Below are positions 1 through 7,108 of a stretch of DNA of 26,961 nt, in pieces. Under the pieces are notes generated by a model, which worked only from the letters and a program-made list of their open reading frames with translations, had not been told where the DNA came from and ran no database searches. Source of the stretch: Acidobacteriota bacterium (GTDB lineage: Bacteria; Acidobacteriota; Blastocatellia; Pyrinomonadales; Pyrinomonadaceae). Both the position numbers and the translations under genes were made by a program. Numbering within the stretch: the first letter of the stretch is position 1; every line of letters starts with the position of its first letter. Where the stretch lies: positions 1 to 26,961 of the forward strand of contig JAHEEZ010000010.1 of the NCBI GenBank assembly GCA_024640445.1, given 5' to 3'.

Positions 1-451
1 CGGACAAGATCACGGCGGCGGCTTCTGCGTCCAGGAGCGCCGCCATTTCTTCGCTTCCTTTGCCGGTCTTCCAAAGATGCCCCCTGGCAGTGTATGTCGA
101 AAGTCTCTCGTCATGGAGATACACGGGGACCGGGAGTGAAAGCGAGAAGTTGCGGGCCAGCCGCCTTGCCTCCGCGGACATGTCAGACTCGCCGCCCTCA
201 AATCCAAGCGGCAAACCTATCACCAGGGCCTTCGCATCGAAGTGCGCGATCAACTCAGAGATCTTTTCAAGGAACTTCTTCCAGCCTTTGCGCCTGACTA
301 TCTCGACCGGCCGGACAGTGAACTGGATCTCGTCGCTGACGGCGACACCGACCTTCCGGGTACCGAGGTCCAGACACAGAAGTCGACCCTCGCGAGGCGC
401 GTTGCGAATATCTGTAAGTTCGGGTTGATTAGTAATTTTGTTTTCTTGCAC
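1..451 (-). CDS. ruvX: RuvX/YqgF-family putative pre-16S rRNA nuclease, 3' part cut by window edge
   Basis: RNase H-fold nuclease of the YqgF/RuvX family, implicated in 5'-end maturation of 16S rRNA and formerly called a Holliday junction resolvase; cytosolic. The reading frame contains LCLDLGTRKVGVAVSDE (first acidic residue D28), then VIGLPLGFEGGES, LHDERLST and LLDAEAAAVIL, the usual order of acidic and conserved blocks in this family. About 150 codons are present and the C-terminus runs off the left edge. The start is taken as GTG at 451. An in-frame TTG lies farther upstream, just downstream of an in-frame stop, so the true start cannot be earlier than that. There is no well-spaced Shine-Dalgarno (only AAGG abutting the GTG), so the first ~20 residues are uncertain. 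It diverges from the S41-like gene. Confidence 0.9.
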   Translation of the reverse strand, partial: MQENKITNQPELTDIRNAPREGRLLCLDLGTRKVGVAVSDEIQFTVRPVEIVRRKGWKKFLEKISELIAHFDAKALVIGLPLGFEGGESDMSAEARRLARNFSLSLPVPVYLHDERLSTYTARGHLWKTGKGSEEMAALLDAEAAAVILS

Positions 452-474
452 CTTATAAGACGATGGTGGATAAT
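446..474 (+). promoter_or_regulatory. Candidate promoter for the S41-like gene
   Basis: TTGCAC (446-451), a 17-bp spacer and GATAAT (469-474). The -10 matches consensus in five of six positions, the -35 in only three. A start near 481 would leave a leader of about 55 nt before the ATG at 535. Its -35 overlaps the first codon of ruvX. Confidence 0.4.
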
Positions 475-483
475 TAGGCAGCA

Positions 484-512
484 ATTATGGCCCATCCATT
501 TTCGGTTAACAA
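484..512 (-). promoter_or_regulatory. Candidate sigma70-type promoter for ruvX
   Basis: On the minus strand TTGTTA (507-512) and CATAAT (484-489) are separated by exactly 17 bp. This would start transcription about 26 nt before the GTG of ruvX. It lies back to back with the promoter proposed for the S41-like gene. Matching to consensus by eye only. Confidence 0.45.
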
Positions 513-534
513 ATCTCAGACAGAGGATCGTTTA

Positions 535-1839
535 ATGACATACCGCGGCAAGTTTTTTCTGGCGATGGTTTCAACAGCTGTTGCAGTTTACGCATTCGCA
601 GGGGTGCTTCTCGGCTGGTATGGCGACATCAGCGCCCAACAGCCGATAAATGACCCCGGCGCTCAGATCAGAATATTCGAGAGTGTGCTTCAGCATATCC
701 AGAACGATTATGTCGATGAGCCCGATCTTGAGAAAGTGCGAAACGGCGCGCTCCGCGGCCTTGCCGACGGACTGGATCCATATACGTCATACCTGTCCGC
801 TGACCAGGTGAGAGACTTCGAGGCTAACAAGGATTCTTCGAGGGCGGGGATCGGCGCGGAGTTTTCGCAGGTGTCCGCTTATTTGTATGTCGTTTCCGTT
901 GTAAAGGACTCGCCCGCTTTCAAGGCCGGTATCCAGTCAGGCGATGTCATCGAATACATCGATACAAAAGCGACCCGCGATATTTCGCTCTACGACGCGA
1001 AGCACCTGATCCTTGGTGAGCCTGGAACGAAGGTCCGCCTGAGAATTCTTCGGTCAGGCGCGAAACCGCAGACGATCGAGGTGGTTCGCTCGGTTTTCAG
1101 CGCGCCGGACGCAACCTCCGAGATGAAAGAAGGCGGTATAGGCTTGGTGAAGGTATTCAGCCTGGACAAAGGTAATGCGGAATCGGTCAGGATCCAGGTC
1201 AGTGCGCTGAAAGCCAAAGGCGTGAAGAAGATCATTCTTGATGTCCGCAACGTCGGGGGCGGAGACATTGAAGAAGCGGTTGCCGTTGCAAACCTGTTCA
1301 TCAAGCAGGGGGACCTCGCAAAGGTGGTCGGCCGAGAGAACAAGGTGGTTAAGACCTACGCAGCCGATCCCTCGAAACTTGTGTACGACGGAAAGGCGGT
1401 TGTTCTTATGGATCTTGGGACCGCAGGTGCCGCTGAGGTCGTGGCGTCGGCGTTCGTGGAATCGAAGCGCGGCGATGTGATCGGCGAACAGAGTTTCGGT
1501 GCCGGATCTGAACAGAAGCTATTCACCCTGAAAGGGGGCGATGGATTTCTACTGACGACTGAAAAATGGGCGTCGGCGTCCGGGAAACCCTTCCTGGCGA
1601 TGAAACGGGACGAGGGCGGGGTAAAGCCTACCATCGAGGTCAAGAGGCCCGAGACCCCGGAACCGGTTGAAGTTGAAGATCTGGTCGATCAGCAGGATGC
1701 GGACGGTCGGCCCGGAGCACCTCCGGCGGACGAACCTGAAGAGGAGAAGCCCGCGAAGAGCAGCAAACCGCAGGTGGACATTCAACTACAGAAAGCGATA
1801 GAGGTTCTCAACGGAAAAGCTGCCGCAGCCGCCGGCTAA
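535..1839 (+). CDS. S41-family (C-terminal processing peptidase-like) PDZ protein lacking catalytic Ser and Lys: probable pseudopeptidase
   Basis: 434 residues: an N-terminal membrane anchor or uncleaved signal (about 8-28), a tail-specific protease N-terminal segment, a PDZ domain (about 105-190), and an S41 peptidase fold with the NVGGGD block near 238. The family's catalytic Ser sits in TASASEI and the Lys in FGKG, 25 residues later, as in the other S41 gene of this window. Here the same positions read TAGAAEV (G298) and FGAG (A323), with spacing preserved exactly, so both nucleophile and base are missing while the fold is kept. The acidic, proline-rich tail (about 370-410) ends in DIQLQKAIEVL, a common S41 C-terminal block. 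ATG 535 is preferred over the in-frame ATG at 487 because GAGGA lies 9 nt before it and because it gives a compact anchor. Expected role: periplasmic peptide or tail binding, or regulation of an active protease; this is inference. Confidence 0.88.
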   Translation: MTYRGKFFLAMVSTAVAVYAFAGVLLGWYGDISAQQPINDPGAQIRIFESVLQHIQNDYVDEPDLEKVRNGALRGLADGLDPYTSYLSADQVRDFEANKDSSRAGIGAEFSQVSAYLYVVSVVKDSPAFKAGIQSGDVIEYIDTKATRDISLYDAKHLILGEPGTKVRLRILRSGAKPQTIEVVRSVFSAPDATSEMKEGGIGLVKVFSLDKGNAESVRIQVSALKAKGVKKIILDVRNVGGGDIEEAVAVANLFIKQGDLAKVVGRENKVVKTYAADPSKLVYDGKAVVLMDLGTAGAAEVVASAFVESKRGDVIGEQSFGAGSEQKLFTLKGGDGFLLTTEKWASASGKPFLAMKRDEGGVKPTIEVKRPETPEPVEVEDLVDQQDADGRPGAPPADEPEEEKPAKSSKPQVDIQLQKAIEVLNGKAAAAAG

Positions 1840-1862
1840 GCGAAGCCATCAGTATGTGAATG

Positions 1863-1893
1863 AAGCCGGGCATTTCGTGTCCGGCTTTTTCTT
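1863..1893 (+). terminator. Intrinsic terminator after the S41-like gene
   Basis: A 7-bp stem AAGCCGG (1863-1869) / CCGGCTT (1881-1887) with an 11-nt loop, running into TTTTTCTTT. It begins 24 nt after the stop codon and separates the S41-like gene from the acetyltransferase. Confidence 0.75.
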
Positions 1894-1901
1894 TGTCCGC
1901 A

Positions 1902-1930
1902 TTGTTGATGCAGGTCAACATTGGTAGAAT
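1902..1930 (+). promoter_or_regulatory. Promoter for a probably leaderless acetyltransferase mRNA
   Basis: TTGTTG (1902-1907), a 17-bp spacer and TAGAAT (1925-1930). The -10 ends 8 nt before the ATG at 1939, so transcription would start at or beside the start codon. No Shine-Dalgarno precedes that ATG, which fits a leaderless message. Confidence 0.5.
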
Positions 1931-1938
1931 CACAGCAC

Positions 1939-2397
1939 ATGAACGACCTGTCGATCGAGATACGAAGGCTTGACGAGAACGATTCCAGGGGATGGCTGGA
2001 TCTCAGAAAACTACTTTGGGACCAGCTTTCGGAAGAGGAACATCTCGTCGAAATGCTGGATATCTTCAACAATCCGGACACGCAACTGATCCTGGTAGCG
2101 GATGCCGGGGACGGGGAGATAGTCGGATTCCTCGAAGCCAGCATCAGACCATTCGTAGAAGACTGTCATTCCGACCAGGTGGGTTACCTGGAAGGCTGGT
2201 TCGTTCTTCCTTCTCACCGGCGCGCCGGCATTGGCCGGGGGCTGGTCGTAAATGCGGAAGACTGGGCTCGGGCGAACGGATGCGTCGAAATGGCTTCCGA
2301 CTCGGAGGTCGGGAACGATCTAAGCCTGGGAGCCCACCTGAATCTCGGCTACACGGAGACATCAAGGCTTGTTCATCTCCGCAAGGACATCGCCTGA
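1939..2397 (+). CDS. GNAT acetyltransferase resembling aminoglycoside 6'-N-acetyltransferases, AAC(6')-I type
   Basis: 152-residue single-domain GNAT enzyme expected to move acetyl from acetyl-CoA to an amine, in the cytosol. The acetyl-CoA pyrophosphate loop is RRAGIG within LEGWFVLPSHRRAGIGRGL. That block, the following EMASDSEVGN and the tail NLGYTETSRLVHLRKDI resemble from memory the LEG-F-VLP, E-ASD and LGF-ET-R-V-FKK blocks of AAC(6')-I enzymes, and the length is typical of them. Whether it acts on aminoglycosides or a cellular metabolite cannot be told from sequence. ATG 1939 is preferred to an in-frame TTG at 1921 because the TTG overlaps the proposed -10. It is followed after 16 nt by the PPC-like gene, probably on the same transcript. 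Confidence 0.82.
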   Translation: MNDLSIEIRRLDENDSRGWLDLRKLLWDQLSEEEHLVEMLDIFNNPDTQLILVADAGDGEIVGFLEASIRPFVEDCHSDQVGYLEGWFVLPSHRRAGIGRGLVVNAEDWARANGCVEMASDSEVGNDLSLGAHLNLGYTETSRLVHLRKDIA

Positions 2398-2413
2398 ACA
2401 AGGAACAGCGAGC

Positions 2414-3577
2414 ATGATTTTTTCAAGCACCGCCAGCAGAATGGTTTTCGGCGTTGCGCTTATGATGTGCGCGCTGCCTCAGGTCCTTAACGCGCAATCG
2501 ACTGACCAGGCATTTCCAACCGCCGTCACCTCGAACGAGATCAGCGGTACGATTCCCGCGAGAGGGATCGGCGACCCCAGGCTTACCACTTACTACTTCA
2601 CATTCGACGGAAACCGAGGTGACGTTTTCATCAATGTCGTTACTTCCAATTTCAACGGCGCAATCGACATTTTTACAGCCCAAAGCCTTGAACCAAGGAC
2701 GAAGATAACCATCTATGCTGACAACCCGGAAAGGGAAACCGGCAGGATCGTCTATCAAAGGCGCGACGAGAGGCTCATCCTGAGAATTCAGGGACGTACC
2801 CCGAATGACGACCCCGCAACATACAGCATAAAGTTCGCGGGGAGCTTTGCGCCGATGAACGTTTTGCTCGCTGACTCATCAGTTGGAGAGCCCGTCGTGG
2901 GAGATGCCGTCGAGGGGGCCGTGAGAGTCAATTCGGCAGGCAGTATTCTCCCTCCGGAGCCTGATCAAGGCGCCCGCAAAGTTGACAGCACGGCGGATTC
3001 CGCACGGGTCGAAAAACCGGTCGCGGCGCCGGATGAATTACTCCAACCGGTGGCAGAGGAAGAGGAGCGGGATGCGCAGGTGACTGAAGATGTGAAACGG
3101 GTCGACGATCATTCCAAAAAGGCTGATGAAAAGAAGGTTTTTGAAAAGCCCAGGGTCATTATCACGGATGATCTTGAGCCGTCACCAACGGCGGAGCGCG
3201 AAGTTACCGTGGACCTCACGACCAAGTCCAAGAAGGATATCTCGGCTGTCGTCACCGTTGAAAGGGTGCCCATCGAAGAAACGCGGACTGAAGACAAAGA
3301 TGACGCTGTGAAGCCCTCGCCGGAAGTCGGGAAAGATCGCGAAACCGCGGAACCCGCGCCCGCAAACGACACAGTGAATAAGGAAACGGCGGAACAGCCT
3401 AATCCGCTGGCAAATGTGTTTCTGCGGGTAGAACTTAAGGATGGGTCGAGGATCGAGAGACGCATGACAGAGGTCTCAAGCGTCAATGTGATCGAAGGCG
3501 TTCTCACGATCGTCACCTCTGACGGCGAAACAAGGCGGATCAGCATACTCGATGTGCTCAAAATGACGATCGAGTGA
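2414..3577 (+). CDS. Secreted PPC-like-domain protein with a long charged linker
   Basis: 387 residues. A signal peptide (about 1-22, cleavage likely after VLNA) is followed by a beta-rich domain (about 35-140) resembling bacterial pre-peptidase C-terminal (PPC) domains. PPC domains usually sit on secreted peptidases, but no catalytic domain is present here. A linker of roughly 170 residues, rich in E, D, K, P, V and T, follows and looks disordered. The last 55 residues form a small domain starting NVFLRVELKDGS with alternating hydrophobic strands. The start is ATG 2414, with AAGGA 9 nt upstream; an earlier in-frame start lies inside the acetyltransferase and would spoil the signal peptide. 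Function unknown; the layout suggests an envelope protein with a ligand-binding head, spacer and C-terminal module. Confidence 0.8.
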   Translation: MIFSSTASRMVFGVALMMCALPQVLNAQSTDQAFPTAVTSNEISGTIPARGIGDPRLTTYYFTFDGNRGDVFINVVTSNFNGAIDIFTAQSLEPRTKITIYADNPERETGRIVYQRRDERLILRIQGRTPNDDPATYSIKFAGSFAPMNVLLADSSVGEPVVGDAVEGAVRVNSAGSILPPEPDQGARKVDSTADSARVEKPVAAPDELLQPVAEEEERDAQVTEDVKRVDDHSKKADEKKVFEKPRVIITDDLEPSPTAEREVTVDLTTKSKKDISAVVTVERVPIEETRTEDKDDAVKPSPEVGKDRETAEPAPANDTVNKETAEQPNPLANVFLRVELKDGSRIERRMTEVSSVNVIEGVLTIVTSDGETRRISILDVLKMTIE

Positions 3578-3582
3578 GGAGT

Positions 3583-3673
3583 TGATCAATGAGTGGTGGG
3601 TGATGAGTACTGAGTACTGAGAGATGAGTGGTAAGGGAGAGTAGATCCCTGATCCCTGATTCCTGAGAATTGA
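3583..3673. repeat. Degenerate tandem heptanucleotide repeat, about 13 units
   Basis: From just after the stop at 3577 to the terminator the sequence falls into 7-nt units in one phase. These include TGAGTGG at 3590, TGAGTAC at 3604 and 3611, TGAGAGA at 3618, TGAGTGG at 3625, TCCCTGA at 3646 and 3653, and TTCCTGA at 3660. The first half is TGAGnnn-like and the second half TnCCTGA-like. No coding potential is evident. Confidence 0.75.
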
Positions 3674-3702
3674 AAAAGGCCGCCCAAATGAGCGGCCTTT
3701 TT
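3673..3702. terminator. Bidirectional intrinsic terminator
   Basis: A perfect 11-bp stem (3673-3683 with 3692-3702) with an 8-nt loop. Runs of A on the left arm and T on the right arm make it work in both directions. It ends the plus-strand PPC-like gene and the minus-strand ccsA, which converge here. Confidence 0.88.
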
Positions 3703-3719
3703 CTTATGCTGTGATCAGC

Positions 3720-5327
3720 CTATGCGTAACTGTGGAGTCCTGGCAGCAAGTAACTGACACCTAGGTACGTGAAGATGACCAACAGAAAACCAATGATGGC
3801 GAAGTACGCTGAACTGCGGCCCTTCCATCCTCTCGAGATCCTTGTGTGCAGGAAGGCCGCGTAGGTGAGCCAGGCAACGAGTGCTCCCGTTTCCTTGGAG
3901 TCAAATCCCCAAGGCCGTCCCCAGGACTCATTCGCCCAGATCGCTCCGGTGATCAGCAGCATCGCGAGCCCGGCAAAAGCTAGGCAAGCCGTCTTGTACA
4001 TCAGGTTATCAAGAGATTCCAGCGAAGGAAGACGCTTTCGGAGCGTTTCTGTCCTGAAGCTGAATAACATCACAAAGAACAGCGCCGCGATCCCTGTTAA
4101 AAGGCCGGCGAATTCAACCGGATTTGTCTTTAGAGACAGGAACATGGTGCCGCCGGTAGATTGCAGGAACTGGCGTCCTGCCTGGTCGAACTGAGGCTGC
4201 GTTACAGCGGCGAACTCCTGTGCGGACAATCCTTGCTTGGAAACGAGTTCTTTTCCGGCCGCTGCCACAAGGCCCGGACTCGCCTGGATCTGCGTTTGGA
4301 GTCTCGGGTAAACATCCTTGATGGAATTGACCCCGTTGACCCAGAATCCCACCGCCGCAAGTTGAACGACAAAAGCTCCAATTAAAAGAACGTGACCAAA
4401 TTTCTTAGCCTGTTCGTTCTCCTTGTATACATAGGTCGCGAATGCCGCGATCATACCAAGCAGCATCAAGGCCGAGAGCGCGAGCAACGGTCCGACATAC
4501 GGAAGGTCGAGCCTGAAAGGAGTGAAGAAAGGTCGGCCGCCTTCACTTGGCACGAAGATGCCGGCCCTGTAAACGAAGCCCGTGAGTACCGAGAACTTGC
4601 TGATGGTACCAACAACAAGGACCGAAAAGACACCGGCCCATGCCGCCATCGCCTCGGGTTTCACCTTGTCTTTCAGGAGATAAATGACCGCGACCGCAAA
4701 ACATACCAACGTGACACCATAACTCAGCGACGCCACGCCGACGTGTATCGGACGCCAGTACGAATCAAGCACCGGGGGAAGGTCGATGAACTCTGAGCCG
4801 ATGAAACGCGCGAGAGTAAGGATCAGGGCCGCAAGCGGCAGGGTGAACGCCGCAAGCACCCGGAAGTTCTTACGGTTTATGAAGAAGAGTGTCGTGATCC
4901 CGGCACCGAAAGCGAATGCGAGACTGAGGTCATATAGGTTGGCAAACGGGATGTATCTGAACATCCACGGTGTTTCCTGATTTCCCGCGTTGCGCAGCAT
5001 CATGATCTCTCGCTCATACGCCGCCACCCAACGCACAAGCCAAGCCGACAAGTTGAAGAACACCCCCAGCGTCGCCGTCCAAAGGCTTATCTTCTCCGCC
5101 ATAAAAGACGGCGCATACAGGTTTGTGATCTGGAAAAGCGCGGCCAGAAGATATGCCGCAAGGGCAAGCATCATCAGCGCCTCGTCAGAAATGAAACTCG
5201 ATGTCTGAAGTCGCCAGGCCAGCATAGCGAACGATCCGATCAAAACAAGGATCACCGGTATATACTGGAATATCGGCGACTTGAATTCAGTTCCGTGCAG
5301 CTTATCAGCCGAAAGTACTTGTGACAT
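3720..5327 (-). CDS. ccsA: CcsA/ResC-family cytochrome c biogenesis protein (System II), enlarged
   Basis: Polytopic inner-membrane partner of ResB. Together they move haem across the membrane and attach it to apocytochrome c in the periplasm. The tryptophan-rich haem-handling region is at 464-494: WANESWGRPWGFDSKETGAL, then FLHTR. Candidate haem-ligand histidines are H195 (in RPIHVGVASLSYG), H494 and H532 (in GLHSY). The WWD block is variant: the family usually reads WSWDPKETWA, here WGFDSKETGA. At 535 residues it is much longer than chloroplast-type CcsA (about 320). Most of the excess lies between H195 and the WWD region, including extra membrane segments and a soluble stretch at about 331-402. 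The ATG at 5327 has GGAGAAG upstream at good spacing. It follows resB by 70 nt on one transcript. Confidence 0.9.
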   Translation of the reverse strand: MSQVLSADKLHGTEFKSPIFQYIPVILVLIGSFAMLAWRLQTSSFISDEALMMLALAAYLLAALFQITNLYAPSFMAEKISLWTATLGVFFNLSAWLVRWVAAYEREIMMLRNAGNQETPWMFRYIPFANLYDLSLAFAFGAGITTLFFINRKNFRVLAAFTLPLAALILTLARFIGSEFIDLPPVLDSYWRPIHVGVASLSYGVTLVCFAVAVIYLLKDKVKPEAMAAWAGVFSVLVVGTISKFSVLTGFVYRAGIFVPSEGGRPFFTPFRLDLPYVGPLLALSALMLLGMIAAFATYVYKENEQAKKFGHVLLIGAFVVQLAAVGFWVNGVNSIKDVYPRLQTQIQASPGLVAAAGKELVSKQGLSAQEFAAVTQPQFDQAGRQFLQSTGGTMFLSLKTNPVEFAGLLTGIAALFFVMLFSFRTETLRKRLPSLESLDNLMYKTACLAFAGLAMLLITGAIWANESWGRPWGFDSKETGALVAWLTYAAFLHTRISRGWKGRSSAYFAIIGFLLVIFTYLGVSYLLPGLHSYA

Positions 5328-5397
5328 ATCTTCTTCTCCAATCTTCTCAGACCTTAAGTGGTTAATTTAGCCGAACCCTCGTTTCACCGAGAAAGCC

Positions 5398-6924
5398 CTA
5401 TTCCTTTGGATCTTCCCGGCCGCCCGACAAACGCGCGGCGATCTTCTTGAACCTGTCCTCAAAAGCAAAGTGGTTTCGGTTCGTGTCACCACCGAGCGTA
5501 ACATCGTACAAACCACTATCATCCTTCTCTTCGATCATCGCCCAGATCCTACGGTGCGAGACTAAAAAGACAAATGTGAGTGCGAGCATGAGACCAAATC
5601 CGCCGAAGTACCAGGCGATGAAAGATCCGCTGTACGGGTCGTATTTGATCGACAGAACGTGGGCCAAAGGAGCTTTTTCATAGTTCTGAAGCCGCCACTT
5701 ATAGCCGAGCTTCGGCGCCCCCACGGGAATGTCGTCCGAAACATTTGCGGCGAAAGCGAAGACCCTGTCTTTTTCTCCTGATGGCGACGTCACCTGCAGG
5801 ACCGCGACCGGGTTGTTGTAATCAGTGGAGCGGGTATCAGGTTCGCCCCTCTCGTTAAAGGTGAAATCGGGCATGAAAGCCTCGTACGCGACCACCGTCC
5901 CGTCTTTGAGCTTTGTTTCACCGTTGCGTTTCACTTCAACCTTGACAGGTTGTCCGCCGCCTTGTGGAGTCAACTGCAGCCCGATGACCCTCGCATTTCC
6001 GACAGGCACCGTCTGCGCCTGAAAGAACCTGTATCCACGATAAGAAAGGGGATTGTTGAGGCTGACGTCCGCGACAGTCTTCCCGTACTGCGGATCGTCT
6101 ATTTCTATCCTCGTTCTCCAGTCCATCGTGTTGAATACTTCGATCGAACCTTTCGGGTCGATCAGCTTCTGCTCTATATCCAGGCAGGAGATCGTGAACG
6201 GCAGACCGACCGCATAACGCTCCTGCTGATCAAGGTTCACACGGATAAGCTGGATCTCTTTGGTGGTCTCGCCGGGGACCATGTTCACGTCCGCGTCGAA
6301 ACCGGTCTGGAGCGCGACGAAATGTCCAAGAAAAAGTGTCAGCAGCGAGACGTGGACGATATACGCGCCCAAACGGTTCCACCTGCCTCTTTCCCCAAAA
6401 ACAAACAGCTTGCCTTCGTGTTCTGTGACCTTCGGCTTGAACCTCTGTTCTGCGAAGGCGGCCTTTACGCTTTCTGCGATCTCGTCCCTAGAACTGCCTT
6501 TAACCTCAATCTCCGCGCTCTCTGTCTGTTTGAGAAGCCAGGACTTCGTAGCAAAGAGCTTGGGCTTGGCTATGTAACTCCAGGCCGATGGGAAGCGGTC
6601 TATCGAGGCGAGGATAATGTTTAGCGAAAGCAGCAGCAGGAGAAGGTTGAAATACCAGCTGTAGTAGATGTTAAACAAGCCGAGCGCCCCGAAGACGGTA
6701 CGCTCCGCCGGAGTCAGCGACGCATAATAGGCGTCAAAGCCCTGAACGTTCTGCTGGATGATCACCATCCCCAGTATCGAAAACACGACGAGGATGCAAA
6801 GCAGCACAACACCGAACTTTACGAGACTGAGAAAGGTTACGAATTCATTGAAGTACGCCCAGACCGCTTTGTGAAACGGTCTGCGTTCTTCAGGTCGTTT
6901 GACGGATTCTTCTATTGTTGACAT
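5398..6924 (-). CDS. resB: ResB/Ccs1-family cytochrome c biogenesis protein
   Basis: 508-residue ResB (Ccs1) protein, the second half of System II. It binds the apocytochrome and works with CcsA in transmembrane haem transfer. Membrane segments are seen at about 32-56 and 88-107, then one containing H191 in AYIVHVSLLTLFLG. A large periplasmic domain of roughly 240 residues follows, with NNPLSYRGYRFFQA, a very typical ResB block. The last membrane segment (WYFGGFGLMLALTFVFLVSH) ends in the second conserved histidine, and a soluble tail of about 55 residues follows. The ATG at 6924 has no strong Shine-Dalgarno but fits a cytosolic N-terminus before the first membrane segment. It is transcribed ahead of ccsA and divergently from the haem O synthase and oxidase genes. 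Confidence 0.93.
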   Translation of the reverse strand: MSTIEESVKRPEERRPFHKAVWAYFNEFVTFLSLVKFGVVLLCILVVFSILGMVIIQQNVQGFDAYYASLTPAERTVFGALGLFNIYYSWYFNLLLLLLSLNIILASIDRFPSAWSYIAKPKLFATKSWLLKQTESAEIEVKGSSRDEIAESVKAAFAEQRFKPKVTEHEGKLFVFGERGRWNRLGAYIVHVSLLTLFLGHFVALQTGFDADVNMVPGETTKEIQLIRVNLDQQERYAVGLPFTISCLDIEQKLIDPKGSIEVFNTMDWRTRIEIDDPQYGKTVADVSLNNPLSYRGYRFFQAQTVPVGNARVIGLQLTPQGGGQPVKVEVKRNGETKLKDGTVVAYEAFMPDFTFNERGEPDTRSTDYNNPVAVLQVTSPSGEKDRVFAFAANVSDDIPVGAPKLGYKWRLQNYEKAPLAHVLSIKYDPYSGSFIAWYFGGFGLMLALTFVFLVSHRRIWAMIEEKDDSGLYDVTLGGDTNRNHFAFEDRFKKIAARLSGGREDPKE

Positions 6925-6960
6925 CTCAGTATTGCGAACATGGCAGGTGGCAATGAATAA

Positions 6961-6989
6961 ATCTTAACGTAGCTCCATATATTTGTCAT
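6961..6989 (-). promoter_or_regulatory. Candidate promoter for resB-ccsA
   Basis: On the minus strand ATGACA (6984-6989), a 17-bp spacer and TAAGAT (6961-6966). Five of six -35 positions match consensus. It would give a leader of about 30 nt before resB. Confidence 0.5.
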
Positions 6990-7046
6990 CCCGCATAAAA
7001 TTAGAATTACTTTTAAGTATAAGAAGTTTGGTTTTCGCATCCTGGT

Positions 7047-7075
7047 TTGGAATTCAGAGAGTCAAAAGTTATTCT
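7047..7075 (+). promoter_or_regulatory. Candidate promoter for ctaB-cox3-DUF420
   Basis: TTGGAA (7047-7052), a 17-bp spacer and TATTCT (7070-7075), ending 33 nt before the chosen ctaB start. It is the best match seen by eye in the resB/ctaB divergent region. Confidence 0.35.
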
Positions 7076-7108
7076 TAGTCCTTGATCAAAACCGGCAAAA
7101 GAGCACCA

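Noticed and set aside
60..428. Plus-strand frame opposite ruvX
   Set aside because: Ser/Arg/Pro-rich shadow of the minus-strand ruvX gene; ruvX motifs are unambiguous.
487..534. Earlier ATG for the S41-like gene
   Set aside because: No ribosome site; the ATG overlaps the proposed ruvX -10, while ATG 535 has GAGGA at good spacing and gives a normal membrane anchor.
3583..3673. CRISPR array
   Set aside because: Units are only 7 nt, degenerate and without spacers; there are no cas genes.
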